Source: Chamaecrista fasciculata
Lineage: Eukaryota; Streptophyta; Magnoliopsida; Fabales; Fabaceae
Direction of reading: 5' to 3'
Assembly (NCBI GenBank): GCA_003254925.1
Contig: QANZ01044487.1
Location: forward strand, 1-64,000
DNA: 64,000 bases
A program made the translations under genes and the position numbers. Numbering within the stretch: the first letter of the stretch is position 1; each line of letters starts with the position of its first letter. The notes under the pieces were generated by a model. It did not search any database, was not told the DNA's origin, and saw nothing but the letters and a program-made list of their open reading frames with translations. Below are positions 54,301 through 64,000 of this stretch, one piece after another.

Positions 54301-57300
54301 TCAAAACGTTAATTCACCTCCCAACTATTGTTTTGCATTTACTGGTAGCTTGCCTGCTGGAGTTTATATGATAATTGAAAATTCAATCTCGTATCAATGA
54401 CTGATGCTCAAATTGATTTACTTTGATAATCCTTTTTCATTAGTTATCTAGCATTGGGGGAAAAAGGAACAGAGATAGCAACCAAAGTGATTCAGACATG
54501 TTAAGGGAAAGAAACTGGGAAATAATAACTTAAACAATAAAATACCTTTGCAATAACCGGCGATTTGGTTCAGGGAAAGTCTCACATATTGCTCCCCGTA
54601 TAGCAATAATCCTACCACCACGTTCCGTTCCTGATAAACGTCCAGATTTCCAACGATGAAAGAAAATCAGACTTAAAAAATTTATAGAAAAAATGGAAGT
54701 AATATAGTAAAAAACCAAAAACATTAATTTATGTCTATCTTTATCTCCCAATCCCACATACTGGTAGATGGCTTTAGTACTATTATTAGCACAGTCAAAT
54801 GCAACAAGTCATGTTGCCAAACCCTAATAACATAACTCAATTTCACAAATTTGATCAGCACTGGATTTTTGAGAAAGGATAATCATTTCTTATTTCCCAA
54901 AAATCTGGATGGTTAACTAAAATTGGACTACATAAACATAGAAACTTTGGAAAGGTTGTGCTAATGTAAGATAAATATAACGGCATGCTTGTTGACTTGA
55001 TTATAATTACAAAAATAGATCAAAGTGGAAAATCCAAAGACACTTACGGCATGCTTCTAACAGAGCCTTGCAGCAAGATGCAGGGACTGGAGATGAAGGT
55101 AGTTCCCGGAGTACATACTGGAAAATTGTAAAAATAATAGATTATATATGAACTTAACCCAGTTAAAAGAACCAGATGTTCAGTTGATTATCTACCTTTA
55201 AACAATCAGCAACAATATGTGCATCCTCTCCAGGAGAGAATTCATTTTTTCCTGAACCCATATGCCAGGCCCAAGAATATTATTAGACTTGATCAGTGAT
55301 TAAAAATTATAGTAATAAGAATCTGTGGCAGGGACACTAGAAAACTTCATATTCTTAATGCATATAGTTCTGTGTAGGAAGTGGAACTTGCATTCTCAAG
55401 ACTCATGATGATTTAGGGTAATTCCAGTTCATCCAATATAATAATCTACCAAATGACATTTTTTAAATGGAATTATGTTTAATACACAATAAATCTCATA
55501 GTATTTGCATGGCAAAGCCTGAAATATGGCAAGACCTCTTACGGTTTGACATGTGTGAATGAACTGCATAATATAATGTAAACAAAATGAAAACACGCTA
55601 CACTGACATAACTAGAAGAAAGATTGTGCAGAACAGCAAAAGTAAAAGTACTACCTTGCTCATATTCCCGAACTCTATATTCAACTTCATCAACATCAGC
55701 TGCCTGTCGCAAGATTCCTTCAGTTTTGACTCCTGTTTTATAATATTGATAAGATATATGTGAAAAACAAAAGAACATTAACAATTTATGTCATGTGTAA
55801 ACAAAACCAGAAGTGTCCAAAAGGCTCAGTGCAATTAACTAACATATATCTACTGCAACCTCCTTCACCTTCACCCTACTGCCATTAAGAAAGAAATTTG
55901 AGTAAACATAAAAATTGGTTCCTAAAAGATACACTTTAATAACTCAATCCCTGAAATTTTAGTTTATACTCTTTAATCCCTGAAAGGCATGGAACCTATA
56001 TATTTTAGTCATTTTATCCTTACAAGTTAGTTCCAATAATATAGGATTAGAGGACTAAATTGAATTTCCTTCACAGCTTTCAAGGACTAAGTGTGTAATC
56101 TAGACTTCTAGGGAGTGAATTGTTAACTCGTATCTTTCAAGGACCGTTGTATGTTCACAAAAGAAATTGCTTAATGTTAATACTTTAATTGTAAGAGGAA
56201 CATGAAGATACTCCCATGAAAAACTAGAGCTTTCATAGGAAACATCTACCAGCAAAAGTAAAAAGCAATAGATCTTGCTGTCCTTCACAAACATGAATAG
56301 AGAAGAAGCTAATAAACATAGGTGACATGTGATGTGTCAAATAATTGCTTTGTATATGCTTCTCCAGCTCCTACCTCTTTTTATTGAAGAGGTTATTATA
56401 AATTTTCACTTTTCTTTGTCCATAAAGGTTGAAATACATCCATAATCAAACCACTATATGTTATGGTTTAGTTATCAGGGGTTTAGATAATTTGCAAAGG
56501 GATCTTAGATTAATTCCCACGTGCTACAGTGTAACTCCGGGAAGAATCCATAAATCCATTAGTAGTGGAGCAGATGTGGACTCAGAACAAAATGCCTCCA
56601 ATGATGAATTATCCAAATGCATCTGAAAATTTCTCTCATGCAAGAGATAACTGAGTTCGGTAGAAGAATCTGAAAGTTCATTCATTGTAAGCATGCACTA
56701 AAATGCATCCACATTCACTAGATATTTTTATATACAACATTGGTTGGTACAAACGAAATGTATTGTGTGTTCAGCTTCAGAATGCAAAAATAAGAGCTCC
56801 AAAATAGGTGGGAAAAAAACCCACCATGCTCTTCTATGAACCTGAGGGCTTTCTCCAAAAAGGATGGAGTTCCATCAACCTCCTCCAGAGCAAGTAAAAT
56901 TGGCCGGCCAATGACTGTAGATTTAACTGGTTCTGCTTCCTTCACTATACAAGAGCAGAAAATTCTTAAGGAAAGCAAGAAAATAATAAGACTTCTACAG
57001 CATTAGACAGAAACATCATTGCAGAAAATTTCACAATTGAGGTACAAGGCAATCATTATAAATGTGAATCAGGCCAAAAAATAAATGAAAATCAAAATAA
57101 AAAACAAAACAAATCAACACAAACACAAACATGCAAAACAGAAAAACAACTAAATGACTACTAATTTGTGAAGCCTGACAGACAAATTATTACCACTGCC
57201 AAGTACCATTACTTAGAAGGATATGTTGATGTTCTAAACATGAATATATCAGTGATCAGGTCAGCAAATAGAACTTAGAATTAGCTGTTTCAACAGATAT

Positions 57301-60216
57301 TTGCTTGATGACAATTGAGTTATTTTGTGAAGCACTGTACACAGGTCATGTGCAACACACATAGTGTTTGCACTAGGTGTGAACTGTGAAGTCAAATGGC
57401 ATATAGAAAGCACAACTATAACAAGAGCATACACTGGTCCAAAGAAATATCAATTGAATCAATCTGATCATTCCTGGAGATACCATTTTGCCCCGTTACA
57501 TTAGAAGCACTTGGGGCTTGCGCCAAAGCATTCTCAAGTGCAGTTTTCCACTCAAATAAATCCTCTGCAGTGTCAGCCTGGAGCATCAACAAATGAAATC
57601 ATAGATTACCATAAAAGAATATGTTAATGAGTTAATATGCATTAACAATGAAATTACAATAAACCATACAAATATAAATAAACATTCAAAATAAAGTGGG
57701 GCAACCAGTTTCACATCATCCTGTAAATAGATTGTCAAACATAATGCGACAAATAAATCCCTAACTCGTGAAGAGAAATGCCAGGGAAATGAAGCACCTT
57801 AAGTGTGAAAGCTCGTCCATCAGGAAAAGATACAGTCAAAAGTTTCTTATCTGCTTTGACAACAACACTACAAAATTTGACAAAGTAATTTGCAGGAGGT
57901 CAATATACTTCACAAGGTCCACTATGTTGACATGAGAAAGAGAATAAGAATGAGGGTGTCTAGTTCTGAAACAACAGCTAACCTGCCTGAATTGTTCAGG
58001 TCAATGCCACCAAGGGTTAAGTTCACTTCACTCCCTTTCTGGGGAACAGCACTCTGGAAAGTTGAATATAAAATGATCAAGCAATAAAATTAAAGAGGTA
58101 AGGTACCAAAATGAAGAAAAGCATCCATAACGTCCTCTTATACAAAAGCAACTTTAGACATGTTAGAATCAAATGCTCATTTCATAAACAATACATTATA
58201 AGAGTGGGTCATAAGTAGTTATAGAAGTCATACTTGACCTAATCATAACTCACCCAGCCAAAAACCACCCATAACCACTTATATGGCACCCCTAGCTATT
58301 TTCAATTAACCCAAAAGAAAAACAAAAACAAAAAACAGTTGATGTTATTGTCACCGCAGTCAACATCAACTCCAACATCACACTAATCCAATTAAAAGCA
58401 GCATGTTTGCTCAACCTGGTCAAATAATAAATACAGATTCTGGTTTCTGAAAGCTAACAGCAAAAAGTTTATTGGATATATTTAATATGGCTACTTAAAA
58501 AGAAAGTTTATCAAGAGATATGAGAAAAATATTTTAAAGAAAAAAAAAACTTTTTTTTTCCATACTATATTTGGCTATTAGCCTACTGCTACCCAAAGTC
58601 TTCAAAATTTTTAAAACTAAATATATAACTTCAGAAAATAATGACAGAATTCAAAGACATTAAATGGACAAGCTAGATGCCAGAATAAAAATACTTACTG
58701 GATCGCTTCTGAAGAAAACCAGTGACGTGCGTGTTAAAATAAACCACCTTTTCTTCCAGGATGTCCATCCAATTCCTACACATCAAGAGTACATAGAAAC
58801 AAATAATGACACTAAAATCTCCGCATCCATTTTTTTCAAGAGTAAGGTTCTAGCTTTGCATTTTAGTGTTATACCTAGTCATAATACATAGTGCGATTAA
58901 GCTGGAGAAGGATTAAAGAAGGAGAAGCACAGAGAAAGGATTGCGATTCTGCATTGTGAAATATGAGACTGCACCCTGTTCTACTTATCTAATTACTTCA
59001 GGTCAAAGCCTTTAAACTTCAAAGATCTACAGAGTTTTTTTTTTCCATTTCTTGTAAGCAATCAGTTGTCTTACTGTTGCCTACTTGCCTGACTTTTTCT
59101 TCATAGGTTTGCGATCATTTTGATATTCTACTAAGGTTTATGGCTAGGTATAAAAAGCATCAACTATCTCTACACTGCACAAGAGTGTAACGGCATATAT
59201 GTGTAAACTCTTAATGACCAAGAAAAGGAGAGGAAAATGATGAAACCTTTTTTTCCCCATGGCTCTTGAGCATTTTGGATAATCATTTATATTTTATACT
59301 ATAAATAAAATAGGACTAGATGTGCTTTGGCTCATTGCACGGCAGTATATAGATCTATCAAAGCAAATTCATAGACTTATGAGCTCCATAGGTGCGTATA
59401 CATAAACTAGTGTAGTAAAATGCACCTTTTGAAGATATGCAAAGTGGCCCACTCTTGAAAATCTGCAAGACACGGAATTAAAAGGATTTGAACTGGTGCA
59501 AGAGAGAAAGACGTGCAATGAACTACATGAAAGGAAATAATTTTAAGATGAAAAGGAGGAAAAAGAAATGCATTCTATTCACTTTAGATACTAAACCAGC
59601 TTGATTTAATGTGAAACATGGTTTCCAATTTGCATGTCTTCCATGGTGTAAGTAGGTCCTGCTAGGGTATGCTTATCAAGTTTTTCATGAGAATATCTAT
59701 ACCAAAATTTTGTATGATCATGTTCAGACGTCCTGAAGGGGACTGAATAGCCATGTGATCAGCCTGATGAAACGCTGAACTTGACAATCATGCCACAGTC
59801 AATGCTTACATATAAACTGGCAAAAGTCCATTGATCCATATTTATTGAATAATCCCATAATTGCAAACAACAAACAATTACCGTATTGCTGTTGGAGCCA
59901 AAATTATTGCTGCCACTATTGCCACGCGAACGTTGATGATCTATTTGAGGAGAGGGTTGGGGAACACCGCCATCTCCCTAAGGTACAAACAAAACCAGGT
60001 CAGGTGAGTTTTCACAATTCACAATCAATCTATACAACGCATATATTCAGGTTTCCACACTCTAAGGCATCATAATTTCTCATTCTTAACTAAAAACGTA
60101 AATATATGGCAAGTATTGGCAAAGGAATTAGGGGAAAGAAAAAAGGTCGTTTGATTCGTAAGGAAGAAGAGTAAGAGATTTTTTACCTGAGACCCTTCGG
60201 CAATTTTGTTAATCAT
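48392..60216 (-). CDS. PH-domain RhoGAP (ROP GTPase activator, REN1/PHGAP type)
   Basis: About 911 residues in 23 coding exons, 5' to 3': 60216-60187, 59977-59882, 59462-59426, 58775-58699, 58053-57983, 57867-57798, 57577-57433, 56944-56825, 55732-55655, 55251-55196, 55117-55048, 54630-54546, 53703-53460, 52894-52670, 51853-51569, 51452-51406, 50619-50559, 50464-50387, 50288-50172, 50098-49929, 49729-49669, 49134-49012 and 48781-48392. PH domain about 43-155 (GIGWTSWKKRWFILTRTSLV), RhoGAP about 177-393 with the catalytic arginine finger near Arg224 (KTEGILRQAA) and SSAVAACMAPLLLRP. An acidic Asp/Glu stretch (394-468), Ser/Thr-rich linker, coiled coil (about 579-700) and charged tail with KDKDKDKEKDK follow. 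REN1-type proteins inactivate ROP GTPases in polar growth. The exon 7/8 join (DQ|LKEAEPVKS) is the least certain. Confidence 0.9.
53883..54045 (-). mobile_element. Au-type SINE in a RhoGAP intron
   Basis: On the minus strand it starts GGGGAGCCTTGGCGCAACGG with an A box (TGGCGCAACGGT) and a B box (GGGTTCAAATCTC), then GGCTGCGTACATCTTGACCC. It ends in CCCACCTAGTGGGAGCCTTG, GACCGCCC and a T run. This is the plant Au SINE pattern known from many angiosperms. It lies inside the RhoGAP intron 53704-54545 in the same orientation as the gene. Flanking duplications are not clear. Confidence 0.85.
54121..54167 (-). mobile_element. Minimal poly(A) retro-insertion with 13-bp duplication
   Basis: The 47-bp insert reads GCCCAGGCC followed by about 38 A residues on the minus strand. 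It is flanked by an exact 13-bp direct repeat CATTATTACAAGG (54108-54120 and 54168-54180), the sign of target-primed retrotransposition. One base in the A-run is N, so the run length is uncertain. Confidence 0.8.
55905..56155. mobile_element. Foldback element remnant in a RhoGAP intron
   Basis: It starts with TTGGTTCCTAAAAGATACAC and has AATCCCTGAAA words, mirrored by TTTCAAGGACTAAGTGTG and ATCTTTCAAGGACC. The words parallel the remnant at 23345-23570 inside the PWWP gene. It lies in the intron between RhoGAP exons 8 and 9. Confidence 0.5.
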
Positions 60217-60416
60217 ATCTGTGATCCCAGAATCACAGATTCATATCCCAGACGATTAAATAGCAGGAGTCAGTGCATTCAATCAACACAACCCTGCACC
60301 TACGTACATTCATCAAACTGGCAATGCAGCTCAGAAGTTACGTTTCTACATTTCTACAAACATACAATTCAACCAATCTACGGTCTAATAAACATGATCA
60401 ATCTGCATTATAGCAT

Positions 60417-60640
60417 ACCTCGCCCAGAAATCGGAGGGAAAAAAGAAGGAAAGGAGAAGTGAAAAGGGAGTTTGTGTGATGGCTCTGTTGTTGTTGTTGT
60501 TGGTGTTGGCTTTTCGGTCTCTCTCTTTCTCTCGAAATGTAAGGCAACGGAAACGTTGGTGATGAAGAAAGCAAAGAAAAGAAAGGGCGTAGTGAGAGCG
60601 AGTCGTCCTGAATCCTGATCTGCAACAGTTGTACACGTCA
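60417..60640 (-). other. Probable non-coding first exon of the RhoGAP gene
   Basis: On the minus strand the GC-richer segment ends CAGAAATCGG-reversed as CTGGGCGAG|GTATGC, a good splice donor. It would join just upstream of the ATG at 60216. The 75-85 codon frames here are in pyrimidine-rich leader sequence and are not supported as proteins. Confidence 0.45.
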
Positions 60641-61036
60641 ACCCTCCAAAACGAAGAGGCAACATGTTGGAGGGAAAAATGCGCAGATCACGGTATATAT
60701 GGTCCGGGGTGTCTCAGTAATTTCGCTACATTCTTCCATGGTCTACTCCCTCGTGTTTTTTTTTTTACATGAAAAATTATATTTTAATACTTGATAGAGT
60801 TAAACCAAACATTATTATCCTTTTTATTTGGTGAAAAAATATTATTACCTTCCATTCAAATAATGTTTGTTTAATTCATCTTTATGCTCAATCTTTTTTT
60901 TAATATTATTGACACAAAATGTGTCAAACAATCATCACATGATTTTTCTATAATAGGTAGATGAATTATAACCACTTGGGATAAATATAACTTATCTATG
61001 TTTTAAGTAGTTCTATATATATATACTTCTGGTATC
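60641..61036. other. Probable promoter of the RhoGAP gene; AT-rich
   Basis: Sequence upstream of the presumed first exon. It has poly-A/T runs and a loose inverted pair (AATTATATTTTAATAC / TATTATTACC) but no defined element. Confidence 0.35.
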
Positions 61037-61039
61037 ATA

Positions 61040-61198
61040 TCTTATATTATATGGCTCCACTCCTTTGTGGTCGTACATGTTTAAAATTATAGTCTATGAA
61101 ATTAAAAATAAGAGAAAATTTATTATTTGGTCTCTCTTTCTTTATTAAGTTAACAATTTAGTCCCTTATTTATTTTATATAGCACGCAAAGCAACTAG
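61040..61198 (+). mobile_element. Helitron-like short repeat, copy 1
   Basis: It begins TCTTATATTATATGGCTCC after an A and ends GCACGCAAAGCAACTAG before a T. TC...CTAG with A|T flanks is the Helitron end pattern. The terminal hairpin is missing in this copy. It shares over 100 aligned bases with 61433-61612. Confidence 0.45.
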
Positions 61199-61432
61199 TA
61201 CATATATATGTCTAACACTTAAATGACACCAATATAATATATAATAGGAGCTTTCCGTGCCTTAACTGACTCGAAAATATGTACGTAACGTTTGATTTGA
61301 TATTTGTAGTTATCCAGTGACTAAATAGTATATTTCTATTATTCAAGAACTAAATTATTAGAAGTGTGAAAATTAAAAGACCAAATAATAATTTTTCACT
61401 TTCTTAAATTTCATTTACTACTTTCTCTCTCA

Positions 61433-61612
61433 TCTTATATTATATGGCTCCACCCCTTTCTGGTCGTCCATGTTTAAAACTATAGTCTATGAAATTAAAA
61501 ATAAGAGAAAATTTATTATTTGGTCTCTCTTTCTTTACTAAGTTAACAATTTAGTCCCTTATTTATTTTATATACATATTTGCGTGCCTGTTAGGGCACG
61601 CAAAGCCCCTAG
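61433..61612 (+). mobile_element. Helitron-like short repeat, copy 2, with terminal hairpin
   Basis: The start is the same, TCTTATATTATATGGCTCC, and the end reads GCGTGCCTGTTAGGGCACGC then AAAGCCCCTAG|T. GCGTGCC and GGCACGC form a 7-bp stem just before the CTAG end, as in Helitron 3' ends. At 180 bp it is very short for a Helitron, and no helicase is present. Confidence 0.5.
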
Positions 61613-61794
61613 TTATCTATATAGTTAGCTAATTATCAAGTTTCACATGTTTATTTTTTATTTTTTTAATTTTTAATTTAATTATTTTTGACCAACCAAA
61701 ACACCCTCACATATATAATATAGTATAAATAGTATAGATATAAATATTTATAAGTTTAAAAATACAAAATTAATTTTTTTTTCTTTCGATTTTT

Positions 61795-62010
61795 GACATG
61801 ACAAACTGGAGAAAGAAAAATGAGACATGACATATGACATATGACATTAATAAGTATTATAATTTTTTAAATTTTCATTAAGATTTATACATCTTTAATT
61901 ATTTATATATAAAAATATATGTCATGTCGTATCATATAATTTTAAGAATTCGATGTGTCTGTATTCATATAATATCTCTTGTCCTTATCAGTATTTATAC
62001 TTCATAAATA
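61795..62010 (-). mobile_element. Third, partial copy of the hAT-like MITE family
   Basis: Reverse-strand words match the copies at 11887-12232 and 21238-21575: TCATTTATAAATAT-like core, CATGTCGTATCATATAATTT, GATGTGTCTGTATTC and terminal ATACTTCATAAAT. The left end is eroded. Confidence 0.5.
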
Positions 62011-62092
62011 ATAAAAAACCTCTTCCTCATATAAAATCTAATTAATTCTCCTACATTATTTATATTCTAAAGATTCATAATTTTTTTTTAAT

Positions 62093-62280
62093 AAAGGTTG
62101 CCCTTGTTAGTAAAGAGTCGGCTTATAACCCATAAGGTCATGAGTTTGATTCTCGCTATTAATATGAAGGTCTTATTAAAATGCAATTTATAATTGTTCA
62201 TAGAGTCTAGAGTCATGTACTGACCTTTATGAGCCCTTGAGTCATAACTCTTCTAAACTTGTTCTTAAAAATAATCTATA
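62093..62280 (+). mobile_element. tRNA-derived SINE
   Basis: The head AAAGGTTGCCCTTGTTAGTA, AAGAGTCGGCTTATAACCCA and GGTCATGAGTTTGATTCTCG aligns with the minus-strand SINE head at 27640-27716 (GGTTGATACAATTGGTAAGG, AGTCAACTTATAACTCACAA, GGTTGTGAGTTCAAATCCC). The B-box-like GAGTTTGATTCTC is present once. It ends in an A-rich tail near 62270. Confidence 0.55.
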
Positions 62281-62299
62281 AATTGATTTGATTGTCTTG

Positions 62300-62962
62300 A
62301 GTTTGTATTTACAAAAGTTTGGGAACAACTAGTTACTTACCAATGACTAATTAAATTAGTATAATATCTCTTTTATATTCAATTTTTTTATATGACAAAA
62401 ATTAAAATCATTTAACAAGTAAATTATTTTGTAATAATAATATTATAAGAAATGTCATTCTAAATTACAAGTCATTTTAATTATCTAATACTAAAATATA
62501 AATTTTCTCTCTTTTTTCTATTACTTCTCAATTTGCATTTTTTTTCGTAGAATGTCTCAATTTGCATTTTGCCATCACCAACTCGACCACCTCCATCAGA
62601 CACGTGGTCCCGCTTCCAAGGCAAGCCTTCGTATTTTTGGGTCCCTCCCCAGATAGTATAATTGGTGAATACCACGTGATGTGAAGAATGATTGAGGCCT
62701 CAAAATCGGAAAATGTCAAAACTATTAAATATAGAAGGTGAACAAATGAAAGCACAAGGAAAAAAAACATATTATTAATTCATATACTACTATCTAATTG
62801 ATAATATCATTGGACCAACCACACAATGTCAAAACTATATATAGAAAAATAAAACATATTATGGAACCAATCACACAATATCAAGTGACACCTAATATTA
62901 TTTTAAAAAATTCAAAATCCTAGAATGGGACTCAATTTCAAGATAGTGACACAACCAATTGA
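62300..62962. other. AT-rich intergenic DNA
   Basis: No gene is supported. Minus frames at 62481-62770 have no recognisable product. CACAATGTCAAAACTATATATAG (62822-62844) and CACAATATCAAG (62873-62884) look like partial internal duplication. Confidence 0.35.
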
Positions 62963-63150
62963 TTTTTTTTTAACCAAAAACTGCACTTCCATTTCATCAA
63001 ACAACACATTACAAACATCAATCATTACAACAAAAGACAATACACCAAAACTCAAAGAAAAACAATAAAACTGATCAAACATCCAGAATCTGCAAAAAAA
63101 AAAAACAGAAAAAATACATCACGCAATNAAAAAAAAACATAAAAAATACA
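62963..63150 (-). mobile_element. 3' UTR and poly(A) of a LINE
   Basis: On the minus strand this follows the ORF2 stop and ends in a short A run (AAAAAAAA before TCAATTGG at about 62963-62972). GTAATGATTGATGTTTG and A/T tracts fill it. One N is present at 63127. Confidence 0.5.
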
Positions 63151-64000
63151 TCACCCAATCCCTGTATCTTCATCAGCAAAACCAGCATCCATCATCAAAA
63201 TTCTGACAAGAGAAGATGGGGGTGTAATAACCCAACCCAGAGGGCACATCTCCTCAAAACCCTTTTTGGCAAGCCAATCAGCTGCTATATTTGCACTTCT
63301 ATGAACAAACTTCACAGACAGACCCAAGATGGAACCTGCCATTTCCTTGACATCCTCAAGCACAGCAGAGCACCTCCAATCAAAACTACAAACAGCCCCA
63401 TTAATAGCATCAACAAGACTCTTACAATCTGATTCAAGAAGCACCCTACTACAGCCCAAACTTTTGATGATTCCCAATGCCTTCTTAATAGCCACAACTT
63501 CAGCCATCAAAGCCGAAGCCACTCTACAATAACCACTAAAACCATCAATTACACAACCTGAATCATCCCTTACAATCACTCCAATTCCTCCTTTACCTGA
63601 GATAGCTTTATAAGCACCATCAACATTTACTTTCAAAAAACCTTCAGCAGGCACAGCCCACTTCTCATCACTACTAACCATTCTCCCATTGCTACCACTA
63701 ATAACATCACCCTCCCTCCTAGCAATCAAAAATTCAGAAACATTATGATTAATTAAAGCACACACTCCAGTAGGATCAAGATTCCCCTTATCAAACACCA
63801 CCCTACATCTCTCTTTCCAAATACACCAACAAATAAAACCAAAGAAAGATTTAGAGGCATCATCAGCACTACTATTACTTACCAACCAGTCATCACATCA
63901 TTTGCCTATACAGGAAACCTCTTCAGCTTTGACTCTAAAATTCAGATTGCATCCAAACCAAATTTTCTGAGCCCACTCACATGTCAGCAACATGTGCTCT
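63151..64000 (-). pseudogene. LINE ORF2 3' end: zf-RVT plus RNase H-like domain, one nonsense codon
   Basis: The frame enters from beyond the window edge (minus strand): EHMLLTCEWAQKIWF is the zinc-binding domain (zf-RVT) that follows plant LINE reverse transcriptases. A TGA at 63898-63900 interrupts it, then CWCIWKERCRVVFDKG and an RNase H-like (RVT_3) domain follow: FLKVNVDGAYK (first Asp), SALMAEVVAIKKAL (Glu), LLESDCKSLVDAI (Asp) and HRSANIAADWLAKKG (last Asp). These four acidic positions are the catalytic set. The frame then ends at 63151. The protein is nearly intact, so the copy is fairly young; the reverse transcriptase itself lies outside the window. Confidence 0.82.

Noticed and set aside
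60385-60665. Three overlapping 75-85 codon minus frames
   Set aside because: Pyrimidine-rich leader exon of the RhoGAP gene; no conserved protein and the main ATG is at 60216.
62094-62160. tRNA gene (A- and B-box-like words)
   Set aside because: No cloverleaf, no proper acceptor stem and an A-rich tail; fits a SINE head. The same applies at 53988-54045 and 27640-27716.

Overview
This window is nuclear DNA from a dicot plant, probably a perennial or woody species with a moderately repeat-rich genome. The exact genus cannot be read from the sequence. Evidence for this is the set of intron-containing genes with GT..AG introns and plant-only protein families (IST1-like, plant J-protein with AT-hook, bHLH with ACT-like tail, AP-4 mu, plant USP, DIC-type mitochondrial carrier, PH-RhoGAP). 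AT-rich intergenic DNA, plant LTR, SINE and LINE remnants and many short foldback DNA elements agree with it. One scaffold gap (16143-16273) and single N bases at 6022, 54144 and 63127 show that it is a draft assembly.

Layout. 1-7400 is repeat territory: a broken gene fragment next to a foldback arm, a Copia LTR inserted into an older Copia gag/protease remnant, a 418-bp foldback element with a perfect 9-bp target duplication, a solo-LTR candidate, and a chimeric gene-capture block (receptor-kinase LRR pieces in inverted orientation around a 4CL-like enzyme fragment). 7627-10560 is an intact IST1-like (ESCRT) gene. 11600-16480 is another transposon nest, including a captured N-terminus of a STA1/PRP6-type splicing factor. 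17159-18190 is an intronless J-domain gene. 20430-20870 is a UGT74-like pseudogene fragment. 23141-25513 is a small PWWP-domain gene. 25514-31650 holds mostly foldback elements and a SINE with tandem-amplified promoter boxes. 31652-33613 is a bHLH transcription factor whose single intron carries two foldback elements. 34623-40579 is AP-4 mu (13 exons), 42957-44044 a universal stress protein, 46663-47601 an intronless mitochondrial dicarboxylate carrier, and 48392-60216 (minus) a 23-exon PH-RhoGAP (ROP GAP). 60700-64000 is repeat territory again, ending inside a LINE ORF2.

The host genes do not form a pathway or operon. AP-4 mu (trans-Golgi sorting), IST1 (endosomal ESCRT-III) and the ROP GAP (polar exocytosis control) all concern membrane traffic, but co-location is not evidence of a joint function. 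The AP4M - dicarboxylate carrier - PH-RhoGAP order does resemble what I recall of Arabidopsis chromosome 4.

The most interesting material is in the repeats. One foldback family (termini GGCCAAAGTCC) precedes at least two different captured gene segments, which is the signature of Pack-MULE-like gene shuffling. Many related short elements have readable 9-bp target duplications. A SINE has an in-frame 81-bp tandem repeat carrying its B box, and a minimal poly(A)-only retro-insertion has a perfect 13-bp duplication. I did not find a clearly new coding system. Exon boundaries were placed by hand from GT/AG sites, reading-frame continuity and family knowledge, and no database search was run.
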